Shown in pieces: positions 15,746 to 24,047 of a DNA stretch of 64,000 nt (its first letter is position 1; each line of letters opens with the position of its first letter). The translations under genes and the position numbers were made by a program. Origin of the DNA: an uncultured Muribaculaceae bacterium (GTDB taxonomy: Bacteria; Bacteroidota; Bacteroidia; Bacteroidales; Muribaculaceae); NCBI GenBank assembly GCA_934675575.1, contig CAKUQQ010000001.1:186001-250000 (forward strand), read 5' to 3'. A model generated the notes under the pieces. That model was given only the letters and a program-made list of their open reading frames with translations, was not told where the DNA came from and made no database searches.

Positions 15746-16327
15746 TCAGCGACGTTTGAGCGAAAAACCTACCATTACGTCGGTGTAGTTGGCCGACAGG
15801 GCTGAAAGCATTTTCACTGCTGGATTTTGGCTGAAAGTGCTCAGAAGTTGGGCAGCATAGAGCAGCTTGTCGGTGTCAAACAGCAGCTGACATTCTTTTT
15901 TCCCTTTACGCACTAGTCGCGCCTTGAACGGCAGGTAATGCCAATACATGGTGATTTGCTCCGAGGCGGCATCGTAGGTGTAGCGGCCGTTTATGTCATG
16001 CCCTGGCAGATGCAGGCTATAGTTGCCGTCGGGCTGCAGCTCCATAGCCATGCCCATAGATTTCAACTTCAACTTGTCGAAAGCCTTGCCAAGCTTTTTC
16101 TTGATTTTTGACTTGGCTATGGGTTTGCCAAGTTTTGAGATTATGTTTTTGCCTTTGGCATCAACGGCTGGGCTCTGGTATTGCCAAGTTCCGGCTATTG
16201 CCTTGCAATTCTCGGTGCTGGCGCTTTGCTCGGCAGCCACCACCGCGCTGTCGGTCAGTTCCTGTGCCGCTCCTGTGCCCACTGCCAGCAGTGTGGCTAA
16301 GGCTGCTGTGACTAATAATCGTTTCAT
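15746..16327 (-). CDS. Exported DUF4923 family protein
   Basis: A 193-residue protein with a signal peptide (MKRLLVTAALATLLAVGTGAAQ). The mature part has IAGTWQYQSPAVDAKGKN, a lysine-rich linker, MELQPDGNYSL and MYWHYLPFKARLVRK, a lipocalin-like beta pattern that I recognise as DUF4923 of Bacteroidales. The function is unknown; it is probably periplasmic or outer-membrane associated. A TAATTTTG -7 box (16353-16360) is 25 bases upstream. Confidence 0.75.
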   Translation of the reverse strand: MKRLLVTAALATLLAVGTGAAQELTDSAVVAAEQSASTENCKAIAGTWQYQSPAVDAKGKNIISKLGKPIAKSKIKKKLGKAFDKLKLKSMGMAMELQPDGNYSLHLPGHDINGRYTYDAASEQITMYWHYLPFKARLVRKGKKECQLLFDTDKLLYAAQLLSTFSQNPAVKMLSALSANYTDVMVGFSLKRR

Positions 16328-16352
16328 ACTGTGCTGTTTTGCTATCAGGCTG

Positions 16353-16360
16353 CAAAATTA
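16353..16360 (-). promoter_or_regulatory. -7 box for the DUF4923 gene
   Basis: The reverse complement is TAATTTTG, directly downstream of the terminator of the preceding gene. Confidence 0.45.
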
Positions 16361-16404
16361 CAAAAAAAACAGCAAGGGCGGTTCCACTAATGAAACCGCC
16401 CTTG
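16361..16404 (-). terminator. Intrinsic terminator of the secreted modular protein gene
   Basis: Stem CAAGGGCGGTT (16373-16383) with AACCGCCCTTG (16394-16404). Read on the minus strand it is followed by a run of T's (complement of 16362-16369). Confidence 0.9.
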
Positions 16405-16437
16405 TGCATTATGTGTGGTTATTTAAGTTTCTGAAAC

Positions 16438-17961
16438 TTATTTCACAAGAACCTTAACGGCCTTAGAACCAGCCTTCACTACATACACACCAGCAGCAAC
16501 GTTGAGTGTGTTGTTAGCTGTGCCTACGAGAGCACCGGCGAGGTTGTAAACCTTAGCAGGAGCAGTAGCGTAGATAGTGCCGTTGGCAGCATAAGCGTTG
16601 AAAGCGTCAGCCTTAGCAGCTACGTTCTCAACTGCAGAAGGAGCAGTGTTTTGGAACACGAGAGCGTCGAACACGAACTGAGAAGCAAGACCAGTCAGTT
16701 TGATTTCGTGTTTACCCTTAGTGAGGTTCACAATCCAGTCTGGAGTTTCGTGAGTGTAGCAATCCCAAGACATTGGAGATGCTGGGTTAGGATAAACCCA
16801 AACAGTGTCGTTAGCTTGACCGTTCACGAGTGTAGAAACCCAGTTGTTAGGGTCTGCTGCGCGAGCCGTGTATGCATCTGAACTTTCACCGGCAATGGCT
16901 TTTATGTGGCTCTTTTGGTTAGATGGCACGTTCTTGCCGTCGATTTCCAGCACCATAGCGCCAGAGTAAGTCTTAGTCCAGTTGAGGTCTTCGTTGCCTT
17001 CGATGATGTAACCTTCATCTACGCCTGGCTCAAGACCAACAGCTGCGATAGTTCCCCAAGATGCGAAGTGAGCACCTGCAAGCACGTTGATGTTGGCAGT
17101 GATGTCTTCTTTCACGTCGATAGTGTAAGTGTACCAAGCACCCCAGTTCTTAATGGCCATTTCTTTAGTAATGAGCACATCGTCGTCGCTGATGTAGTTT
17201 TGGAAACTGTATGCATTCCAGTCCACACCCATGTCGGCAATGCTGAAGCCACCATGACCGTTGCTTTGGATAGAGGCGTTGCGGCAGTCAACACGGCAGA
17301 GGGCTCCTTGACGGTCGTTCTTTCCATTCTCACCATTGAGGTAGCTTGGGTCGCCAGAGCGATAGAAGTAAGTCACACCGTCGCTGCCTGCATAAGTAGC
17401 TTCACCATCAATGAGGTTGGCCTTGTAGTTCTCCGCCTCAAGATACACTTTAGTACCCACCTTGTATTCAGTGTCGTCTGGTTTTGGGTCATCAACACCT
17501 TCGATTTGCACGTTCTTGACTTGAAGAACTGCACCTGCTTCTGTACCCAAGTCCCAACGCATGTTGTTGCCAGCGTCGTTACCCCAGTTAAGAGCTTCGC
17601 GAGGCTCAGAGATGTCGATAGTGGCGTGTTTCCATTCAGAAGTTTTTTCAATCACATTGCGGTATTCAACAGAGCGTCCACCGGCGATTGGAGAATAGAA
17701 AATCTCAAGAAATCCGAGACCGGTTTCGCACTTGTAGTCGAAAGACAATGTAGTAGCATCACCAAGCGCTACACCATTTTGTTTGGTCTGAATGTTAGGG
17801 TCGCCACCTTCAAGAGTCTTGAAAGTGTAAACACCAGTTTCCTCGTCATACGAGTACTCAATTTGATTGACTGTTCCTTTATCAAACTTGATAGTCAATG
17901 CGGAAGCACTGAAGCTTGAAGCAACAACCAAAAGACCTAAAAGTAAAGATTTAACTTTCAT
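16438..17961 (-). CDS. Secreted modular protein with type IX-like C-terminal tail
   Basis: A 507-residue protein. Signal peptide (MKVKSLLLGLLVVASSFSASA); N-terminal beta module, about residues 22-155 (LSFDYKCETGLGFLEIFYS... TIDISEPREALNWG); second module, about 165-440 (YLEAENY... GGFSIADMGVDWNAYSF... KNWGAWYTYTIDV... LNWTKTYSGAMVLEIDGK... NLTKGKHEIKLTGLASQFVFDALVF); then a short tail ending VYNLAGALVGTANNT... GVYVVKAG... VKVLVK. The tail resembles type IX secretion sorting domains. Both modules recur in the CotH protein at 33938-36613, where a CotH kinase domain lies between them. The second module looks like a carbohydrate-binding fold (AEN/AED motif), by inference. The substrate is unknown. 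Confidence 0.8.
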   Translation of the reverse strand: MKVKSLLLGLLVVASSFSASALTIKFDKGTVNQIEYSYDEETGVYTFKTLEGGDPNIQTKQNGVALGDATTLSFDYKCETGLGFLEIFYSPIAGGRSVEYRNVIEKTSEWKHATIDISEPREALNWGNDAGNNMRWDLGTEAGAVLQVKNVQIEGVDDPKPDDTEYKVGTKVYLEAENYKANLIDGEATYAGSDGVTYFYRSGDPSYLNGENGKNDRQGALCRVDCRNASIQSNGHGGFSIADMGVDWNAYSFQNYISDDDVLITKEMAIKNWGAWYTYTIDVKEDITANINVLAGAHFASWGTIAAVGLEPGVDEGYIIEGNEDLNWTKTYSGAMVLEIDGKNVPSNQKSHIKAIAGESSDAYTARAADPNNWVSTLVNGQANDTVWVYPNPASPMSWDCYTHETPDWIVNLTKGKHEIKLTGLASQFVFDALVFQNTAPSAVENVAAKADAFNAYAANGTIYATAPAKVYNLAGALVGTANNTLNVAAGVYVVKAGSKAVKVLVK

Positions 17962-18116
17962 AAGCTTTTGTTTTTAATTTAAATAGTTAGTAAATAGTTA
18001 TTTGACTAAATAATTAGTTTCGCATTTAAGTTAGTGAAAGCAAATTTATAAGATAATTTTCAAACGAGCAAAAAAAATCATGATAAATAAACAAAAAATC
18101 TTAACGAGGCACATGA

Positions 18117-18233
18117 ATTTATGCTTTTTGTGTCATTGACAATGCTTTAGAGCGCATCGACGTGAGCGGCTTGCCAACCGGAGTGTATTTTGTGAAAGCC
18201 GGAAAAGCCGTGATGAAATTTGTGAAGCGCTGA
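18117..18233 (+). pseudogene. Remnant of a secreted protein's C-terminal sorting domain
   Basis: Bases 18141-18233 on the plus strand read NALERIDVSGLPTGVYFVKA followed by GKAVMKFVKR and a stop. This is a textbook type IX-like C-terminal tail, but the frame is closed by a TGA at 18114-18116 and has no start. It is too short to be a gene and is best read as the end of a deleted secreted-protein gene. Confidence 0.75.
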
Positions 18234-18296
18234 CAGGCATTTGTGGGTTTTTGGCTGTTGAAAGCCGCCGCGAATGTTAAAAATGAGCGAAAAACG

Positions 18297-18327
18297 TTGA
18301 TTATTAGCAAGAATGTTACTACCTTTG
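18297..18327 (+). promoter_or_regulatory. Promoter of the yceD-rpmF unit
   Basis: TTG at 18297-18299, a 20-base spacer, TACCTTTG at 18320-18327. Both match the Bacteroidetes consensus. The start of transcription would fall at about 18333, leaving a short leader before the TTG start codon at 18350. Confidence 0.75.
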
Positions 18328-18349
18328 TGGCGATTTTAACGCTAAAAAG

Positions 18350-18913
18350 TTGAGAAAGGTCGATGAATTTCAGTTGCCCTTAAAGGGCGTGCCTATTGGT
18401 ACTCAAAGTTTTAAGTACCATTTAGATGGTGCTTTCTTTAATGGCGATGACGACAAAAACGACGTTATCGACAGCGACGTGACCGTGGCTCTCACCGCCG
18501 ACTACCGTGCCGGAGGAATCTGCGAGCTGAGGTTTGAGTTCAGCGGCGAGATAAGCGTGCCTTGCGACCGCTGTCTCGACCCTATGCCGATAGCCATCGA
18601 CACCACCTATGACTTGAGCGTGAAAGAGGGCACACGGCTCGACGACAGCACCGACAACGTGCTTGAAGTGCCGGCCGACATGCGCTACCTCGACATAGCA
18701 CCGGCGATGCGCGACACCGTGCTGCTGTGCATTCCCATAATGCACGTGCATGCCGACGGCGAGTGCAACCCCGATATGCTCAAGGCGCTTGACAGCCACG
18801 CCGCCACAAGCGGAGCTGACGAGCAGCCCGACGACGAAGAACTAAATGACAGCGGCATGGCCGACCCGCGCTGGGAAGCCTTGCGCAAACTGAAAGATAA
18901 TAAAAACAATTAA
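18350..18913 (+). CDS. DUF177/YceD family protein
   Basis: A 187-residue acidic protein of the YceD (DUF177) family, which is nearly always encoded just before rpmF and has been linked to ribosomal RNA/ribosome formation. The pattern FQLPLKGVPIGTQSFKYHLDGAFF, then CELRFEFSGEISVPCDRCLDPM (the conserved C-x-x-C) supports this. No ATG lies between the upstream in-frame stop (18305) and 18350, and the promoter ends at 18327, so a TTG start is the best choice. L32 follows after 16 bases. Confidence 0.88.
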   Translation: MRKVDEFQLPLKGVPIGTQSFKYHLDGAFFNGDDDKNDVIDSDVTVALTADYRAGGICELRFEFSGEISVPCDRCLDPMPIAIDTTYDLSVKEGTRLDDSTDNVLEVPADMRYLDIAPAMRDTVLLCIPIMHVHADGECNPDMLKALDSHAATSGADEQPDDEELNDSGMADPRWEALRKLKDNKNN

Positions 18914-18929
18914 AAATAAGTAATTAAAA

Positions 18930-19115
18930 ATGGCACATCCTAAACGCAGACAATCAAAGACTCGCACAGCCAAAAGAAGAACTCATGACGTGGCTGTAGC
19001 CCCTACAATCGCATTATGCCCTAACTGCGGCGCATGGCATGTTTATCACACAGTATGCCCAGAGTGCGGTTACTATCGTGGAAAGAAAGTTATTGGTGAC
19101 GAGGCAGCCGTTTGA
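18930..19115 (+). CDS. rpmF: 50S ribosomal protein L32
   Basis: A 61-residue protein starting MAHPKRRQSKTRTAKRRTH, the standard L32 N-terminus. Two zinc-ligand pairs (CPNCGAWH and CPECGYY) form the zinc ribbon, so this is the zinc-containing form. It is in one operon with the YceD-like gene. A terminator-like hairpin separates it from fabH. Confidence 0.97.
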   Translation: MAHPKRRQSKTRTAKRRTHDVAVAPTIALCPNCGAWHVYHTVCPECGYYRGKKVIGDEAAV

Positions 19116-19207
19116 TTTTTAAGAAGCTGACAAAGACAGAATCATGCGATTTTGCACCTTTGTGAAGCACGGCCGTTGATTCAAAACAATAAGAAAACAA
19201 CATCAGG

Positions 19208-19260
19208 TATCCTAAATAATGCACTTGTAACAAAGGCCGACACTATTTAGGATATTTTTT
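19208..19260 (+). terminator. Terminator or attenuator between rpmF and fabH
   Basis: Perfect 11-bp stem TATCCTAAATA (19208-19218) with TATTTAGGATA (19244-19254), a 25-base loop and T6. It ends 23 bases before the fabH start. A promoter-like CACCTTTG lies upstream at about 19156-19163. Confidence 0.75.
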
Positions 19261-19283
19261 AAAGGGATAAAAAAAACAACAAA

Positions 19284-20267
19284 ATGCTTAACGCAAAGAT
19301 AACGGGAATAGCGTCATATCTGCCCGACTACGTGCTCACCAACGACGAGCTGTCGCACATTGTTGACACCAACGACGAGTGGATAACGACACGTGTGGGA
19401 ATCAAGGAACGCCGCATTTTGAAAAAAGATGTGGGTTCGTCATACATGGGAATAAAGGCGGTGGAGAAGCTGCTTGCCGAAACCGGCACCAACCCAGATG
19501 ACGTTGACTTGCTGATTTGTGCCACGTCGAACCCCGACTACCGTTTCCCGTCAACAGCATCTATCATTGCCCACCAAGTTGGAATGGAAAAGAAGTGCTA
19601 CGCCTACGACATTCAGGCTGCTTGCGCCGGCTTCATCGTGGCCACCTACGATGCCAACGCCTACATCAAGGCTGGCTTGTATAAAAAGGTGATTGTGGTG
19701 TGCGCCGAGAAAATGAGCAGCATGACCAACTATGAGGACCGCTCCACTTGTCCGCTCTTTGGCGACGGTGCGGCAGCTGTGCTCATGGAGCCCACCGACG
19801 ACCTCAGCACCGGTATCATCGACGGCGTGATGCACGTTGACGGCAGTGGTCTGGAGCATCTGCTCTACAAGGCCGGAGGCTCGGCTCACCCAGCCACACA
19901 TGCCACAATCGACGCTCGCGAGCACTATGTGTATCAGGAGGGTCGTGCCGTGTATAAGCATGCTGTGATGGACATGCTCACTTCTTCGCAAGAAGTGATG
20001 AAGCGCAACAACCTCACTTGCGACGACATTCAGTGGTTTGTGCCCCATCAGGCCAATCTGCGCATCATTGAGGCCGTGGGCAGCCGTCTCGGCATCAGCG
20101 ACGACAAGGTGCTCGTCAACATAGAGCATGTGGGCAACACCAGCGCAGCGTCAATACCCATCTGCTTAGACGAGTATAAAGACAAGCTCAAGAAGGGCGA
20201 CAAGATAATTCTCACCGCATTTGGAGCCGGCTTCACTTGGGGAGCCGAATATCTCATCTGGGGCTGA
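19284..20267 (+). CDS. fabH: Beta-ketoacyl-ACP synthase III
   Basis: A 327-residue condensing enzyme that starts type II fatty acid synthesis by joining acyl-CoA to malonyl-ACP. The catalytic triad is visible: Cys114 in AACAGF, His in VPHQANLRIIEA, Asn in EHVGNTSAASIP. The N-terminus (ITGIASYLPDYVLTNDEL...TNDEWITTRVGI) is typical. The yceD-rpmF-fabH order is widespread in bacteria. Here a hairpin with a T-run lies between rpmF and fabH, so the gene may be partly independent. Confidence 0.96.
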   Translation: MLNAKITGIASYLPDYVLTNDELSHIVDTNDEWITTRVGIKERRILKKDVGSSYMGIKAVEKLLAETGTNPDDVDLLICATSNPDYRFPSTASIIAHQVGMEKKCYAYDIQAACAGFIVATYDANAYIKAGLYKKVIVVCAEKMSSMTNYEDRSTCPLFGDGAAAVLMEPTDDLSTGIIDGVMHVDGSGLEHLLYKAGGSAHPATHATIDAREHYVYQEGRAVYKHAVMDMLTSSQEVMKRNNLTCDDIQWFVPHQANLRIIEAVGSRLGISDDKVLVNIEHVGNTSAASIPICLDEYKDKLKKGDKIILTAFGAGFTWGAEYLIWG

Positions 20268-20315
20268 TTTTGCCGCTGAAAAGAGCGATACTCCAGCACA
20301 CACACAGAGGACATC

Positions 20316-20364
20316 AATGCATCACACACACTCAAGAAATTGAGGGCGCGCGGTGCATTTTTTT
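20316..20364 (+). terminator. Probable terminator after fabH
   Basis: Outer stem AATGCATC (20316-20323) with GGTGCATT (20352-20359, one wobble), inner stem CTCAA/TTGAG (20331-20344), then a run of T's to 20364. Confidence 0.6.
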
Positions 20365-20399
20365 GAATTAAGGCAGGCACAGCGGCGCTACACGGTGGT

Positions 20400-20450
20400 C
20401 GCAAGAAGTTTCTTTTTAGTAAAGAAACCGAAGCCAAAAAGTAAAAAAAT
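20400..20450. repeat. Hairpin segment resembling a dispersed intergenic repeat
   Basis: GTTTCTTT (20408-20415) and AAAGAAAC (20421-20428) form a perfect 8-bp stem, followed by CGAAGCCAAAAAGTAAAAAA. The motif (TTTTTACTTTTTGGCTTCGG on the other strand) is one I have seen repeated between genes of many bacteria; that is memory, not a search. It lies just upstream of era. Confidence 0.4.
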
Positions 20451-20472
20451 GCAGAAAAGAGATTTTTGAGTT

Positions 20473-21366
20473 ATGGAAGAAACGCAGCACAAGGCCGGAT
20501 TTGTGAACATAGTGGGCAACCCCAATGTGGGCAAGTCAACACTCAGCAACCTGCTGGTGGGCGAAAGACTGTCGATTATCACAAGCAAGGCGCAGACCAC
20601 GCGACACCGCATAATGGGCATAGTCAACGGTCCGGACTACCAGATTGTGATAAGCGACACGCCAGGAGTGCTGAAGCCTAAATTCAAGCTTCAGGAGAGT
20701 ATGCTCGACTTCTCTACCGGCGCACTCGTAGATGCCGACATATTGCTCTATGTGACCGATGTGATAGAGACTCCCACCAAAAACAAGGATTACCTTGACA
20801 AGGTGGCAAAGGAGAAAATACCGATATTGCTCGTAATCAACAAGATTGATTTGCTGAAAAGCCAGGCCGACCTCGAAAAGATAGTTGACCAGTGGCACGA
20901 GCTGCTGCCCACAGCAGAAATCTGCCCCACAAGCGCAAAAGAGGGCTTTAACGTGGAGCCAATAAAACGCCGCATCATAGAGCTGCTGCCGGTACACCCG
21001 CCCTATTTCGGCAAAGACGCGCTCACCGACAAAAATTCACGCTTCTTTGTGACCGAGATAGTGCGCGAGAAGATACTCCTCGACTATGACAAAGAAGTGC
21101 CCTATGCCACGCAGGTGATTGTGGAGCGTTTCGACGAGCAGGACACGACGATTCACATCAATGCCGTGATATATGTGGAGCGCGACACGCAAAAGGGCAT
21201 AATCATAGGTCACGGCGGCCGCAAGCTGAAGCGTGTGGGCATAGAGGCCCGCAAAGAGATTGAGGCTTTCTTCGGCAAGCATGTGTATCTGGAAATGTTT
21301 GTCAAGGTGGAGAAAGACTGGCGCAACCGCGAGAACAAGTTGCGTGAGTTTGGCTATATCGAGTGA
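20473..21366 (+). CDS. era: GTPase Era
   Basis: A 297-residue GTPase needed for 16S rRNA maturation and 30S assembly. GTPase motifs: [10 protein letters not shown] (G1, ~residue 16), DTPGV (G3), NKID (G4), SAKEG (G5). The C-terminal KH domain has IYVERDTQKGIIIGHGGRKLKRVG, which binds the 3' end of 16S rRNA. It lies 90 bases before der, a usual Bacteroidetes arrangement. Confidence 0.97.
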   Translation: MEETQHKAGFVNIVGNPNVGKSTLSNLLVGERLSIITSKAQTTRHRIMGIVNGPDYQIVISDTPGVLKPKFKLQESMLDFSTGALVDADILLYVTDVIETPTKNKDYLDKVAKEKIPILLVINKIDLLKSQADLEKIVDQWHELLPTAEICPTSAKEGFNVEPIKRRIIELLPVHPPYFGKDALTDKNSRFFVTEIVREKILLDYDKEVPYATQVIVERFDEQDTTIHINAVIYVERDTQKGIIIGHGGRKLKRVGIEARKEIEAFFGKHVYLEMFVKVEKDWRNRENKLREFGYIE

Positions 21367-21456
21367 GCAGACTCACGATTGGAGAGAGAATTCAAATTTT
21401 TTACAAGAAATCAAGGCTGGCAACAGCTGGCCTATAAACACACAAGGAAGAGATAA

Positions 21457-22770
21457 ATGGGAAGACTGATTGCTATTGTCGGACGCCCTAACGTGGGCAA
21501 ATCCACATTGTTCAACCGCCTCACTAAGACGCGTGCTGCCATCGTGAACGACGAGAGCGGCACCACGCGCGACCGCCAGTATGGCAAGACCGACTGGGGC
21601 GGCATGGAAATGTCGGTGGTTGACACCGGCGGCTGGGTGGTGAACAGCGAAGACATTTTTGAGGGCGAAATAAACAAGCAGGTGGCTATAGCCATTGAGG
21701 AGGCTGACGTGATTGTGTTCATGGTGGATATTAAAAATGGTGTCACCGACCTCGACGACCATGTGGCCGACACGCTGCGTCGCAGCGGCAAGCCGGTGGT
21801 GCTGGTGACCAACAAGGCCGACAACTACGAGAACCTGTATGCCGAGGCTGAGTTTTACTCACTGGGACTGGGGCAGCCTTACTCCATTTCGGCAGCCAAC
21901 GGCACCGGCACCGGCGACCTGATGGACCGCATCGTGGAGCTTATGCCCAAGAAGGCCGACGACACTCCGCAAGACGAGATTCCGCGCTTTGCCATTGTGG
22001 GCAGGCCTAATGCCGGCAAGTCGTCGCTCATCAATGCCTTGATGGACGAGCAGCGCAACATAGTGACCGACATAGCCGGCACTACGCGCGACAGCATATA
22101 TAGCCGCTACAACAAGTTCGGCTTCGACTTCTATCTGGTTGACACCGCCGGCATTCGCAAGAAGAACAAGGTGAATGAAGACATTGAGTATTACTCGGTG
22201 TTGCGCAGCATCAGAGCCATAGAGAACAGCGACGTGTGCATTCTGCTCATCGACGCCACTCGCGGCATTGAGTCGCAAGACGTCAACATCTTCTCCATAG
22301 TGCAGAAAAACCGCAAGGGACTCATAGTGCTCGTCAACAAGTGGGACTTGGCGGAAAACAAGAGCCAGGAGGCGCAAGACCACTTTGAGAGTGCCATACG
22401 CTCGCGTTTCGCACCGTTCACCGACTTCCCCATAATCTTTGGTTCGGCACTCACCAAGCAGCGCATCTACAAGGTGCTGCAGCAGGCAATCGAAGTGTAT
22501 GGCAACCGCACCACGGTGATACCCACATCGCAACTCAACAATGTGATGCAAGACGCCATAGCCGCCTATCCGCCGCCAGCCACCAAGGGCAAGATAGTGA
22601 AGATAAAGTATGTGACTATGCTCAAGGGTTCGTATGTGCCCACATTCCTGTTTTTCTGCAATCTGCCGCAGTGGATTAAAGACCCCTACAAGCGTTATCT
22701 GGAGAACAAGATAAGGGAAAACTGGAAATTCACAGGCACGCCCATCAATCTGTTCTTCCGTCAAAAGTGA
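21457..22770 (+). CDS. der: Double-domain GTPase Der (EngA)
   Basis: A 437-residue GTPase of 50S subunit assembly with two GTPase domains: first [11 protein letters not shown] with DTGGW and NKAD, second [11 protein letters not shown] with DTAGI and NKWD, then a KH-like C-terminal domain ([18 protein letters not shown]... [13 protein letters not shown]). Length and domain order are standard. It ends at a hairpin shared with the convergent efflux operon. Confidence 0.97.
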   Translation: MGRLIAIVGRPNVGKSTLFNRLTKTRAAIVNDESGTTRDRQYGKTDWGGMEMSVVDTGGWVVNSEDIFEGEINKQVAIAIEEADVIVFMVDIKNGVTDLDDHVADTLRRSGKPVVLVTNKADNYENLYAEAEFYSLGLGQPYSISAANGTGTGDLMDRIVELMPKKADDTPQDEIPRFAIVGRPNAGKSSLINALMDEQRNIVTDIAGTTRDSIYSRYNKFGFDFYLVDTAGIRKKNKVNEDIEYYSVLRSIRAIENSDVCILLIDATRGIESQDVNIFSIVQKNRKGLIVLVNKWDLAENKSQEAQDHFESAIRSRFAPFTDFPIIFGSALTKQRIYKVLQQAIEVYGNRTTVIPTSQLNNVMQDAIAAYPPPATKGKIVKIKYVTMLKGSYVPTFLFFCNLPQWIKDPYKRYLENKIRENWKFTGTPINLFFRQK

Positions 22771-22797
22771 TTCTTTATCACACACATAAATATTAGC

Positions 22798-22831
22798 AAT
22801 AAAGGCAACCTTTAGCGAGGCTGCCTTTATT
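22798..22831. terminator. Terminator between der and the efflux operon
   Basis: AATAAAGGCAACCT (22798-22811) pairs with AGGCTGCCTTTATT (22818-22831) with one mismatch and a 6-base loop; T-rich sequence follows on the plus strand. It may act in both directions for the two converging units. Confidence 0.8.
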
Positions 22832-22856
22832 ATTTTGTTGTCTTTCTGCCGTGTTG

Positions 22857-24047
22857 TTACAGCTCGGTGGCCGATAGTTCGGCATAGGCTTTCTGGAACG
22901 ACCGCTCCGCGTCAAGCGACTGGTTGACGGCGTCGTAGTAGAGTCGCATTTCCACCAAGTAGTCGAGCAGCGATATTTCGCCCTCGTCAAGGGCTTTTTT
23001 GAGCAGAGTGGCGTTGCTTGTGGCTCGGAGTGCTGTGCGATAGGTCTCGGCTGTTTTCTTCAGCCCGGCGGCGCGGTCATAGAGCACCTTCAGGTTGCCG
23101 TAGAACTGCTGCTTGGCGTCGGCTTGGCGTGCCTGTGCAGCCAGCACGGCAGCTTTTGCCTGACGCACGCGCTTCTTGTTTGACCACAGCGGTATCGACA
23201 CGCCCACCGTCACGCCTTGATAGCGCTGGTCGGCCTCAAACTCGCCCATGTAGCCGGCCGAGAACGACGGCAGACCTTGCTTCTTGGCGAGCGACAGTTG
23301 CTTTTGGCTCACTTCCACCTCTTGTCTCACATAGGCGAGCAGCGGACTTTTGCCCTCGGCTTGCGCATACCATAACTCAAAGTCGGCTGGCAGAGCCACG
23401 GCATCGTAGCCGGTTTGGCTGATTGTAACGGCCTCGCCGCCGTTGAGGTTGGCAAGCTGTGCGAGCACTGCCGCGCGCTCAGCCGACAGGCGCGACACCT
23501 CGCCCTCTATCATCGACATGTCGAGCACCACCTTGTTGTATTCTATGCGGTTGCCCTCGCCGCTGTCGAGGCGTTTTTTGTGCAGTTCGGCAAGTGCGGC
23601 TGCTTGCTTGTGGCGTGCGGCAAGCTCAGAGAGCAAGGCGTTGTAATATATCACGTCGAGGCAGGCGAGCTTGGCGTCGAGCAGCAGCTGCATGCGGCTT
23701 GAGCAATATTCCCACTCCACGAGCTTGTTTTTGCTGTCGGCCACCTTGCCCTTAATGCCCGAAAGTGTGGCTATGTCGAATGACTGCGACACGTTGAAGT
23801 CCTTGCGGTGTCCTATTGCGGTGGGGTTGCCCCACAGGTAGTTGAAGCCAAGCTCCAGGTCGGGCAGCGACACGTCGGCGCGGTTTTCGAGTTTCTGTGC
23901 ATCGGTGGTGCTGCGCAAGGCTTTGAGCGTGGTGTTGTTGCGCTCCACGGAAGCCAGCACACCGTCTATGCTCTGCTGGGCGCAAAGCGGCATGGCAGCA
24001 GCTGCGAGCAGCAAGAGGGTGGTTGTTATCATCAATTTCTTGTTCAT
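22857..24047 (-). CDS. TolC-family outer-membrane efflux protein
   Basis: A 396-residue outer-membrane channel of the OEP/TolC family, third component of the metal RND pump encoded just upstream. It has a signal peptide (about residues 1-23, ending MPLCAQ), alternating long helices (LENRADVSLPDLELGFNYLWGNP, then VSQKQLSLAKKQGLPSFSAGYMG) and the inner repeat QARQADAKQQFYGNLKVLYDRAA. Its start overlaps the end of the RND gene by 4 bases, so translation is coupled. Confidence 0.9.
   Translation of the reverse strand: MNKKLMITTTLLLLAAAAMPLCAQQSIDGVLASVERNNTTLKALRSTTDAQKLENRADVSLPDLELGFNYLWGNPTAIGHRKDFNVSQSFDIATLSGIKGKVADSKNKLVEWEYCSSRMQLLLDAKLACLDVIYYNALLSELAARHKQAAALAELHKKRLDSGEGNRIEYNKVVLDMSMIEGEVSRLSAERAAVLAQLANLNGGEAVTISQTGYDAVALPADFELWYAQAEGKSPLLAYVRQEVEVSQKQLSLAKKQGLPSFSAGYMGEFEADQRYQGVTVGVSIPLWSNKKRVRQAKAAVLAAQARQADAKQQFYGNLKVLYDRAAGLKKTAETYRTALRATSNATLLKKALDEGEISLLDYLVEMRLYYDAVNQSLDAERSFQKAYAELSATEL

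Noticed and set aside
18238..18275. GGCT/AGCC hairpin downstream of the sorting-tail remnant
   Set aside because: Only four base pairs with no T-run; likely chance.
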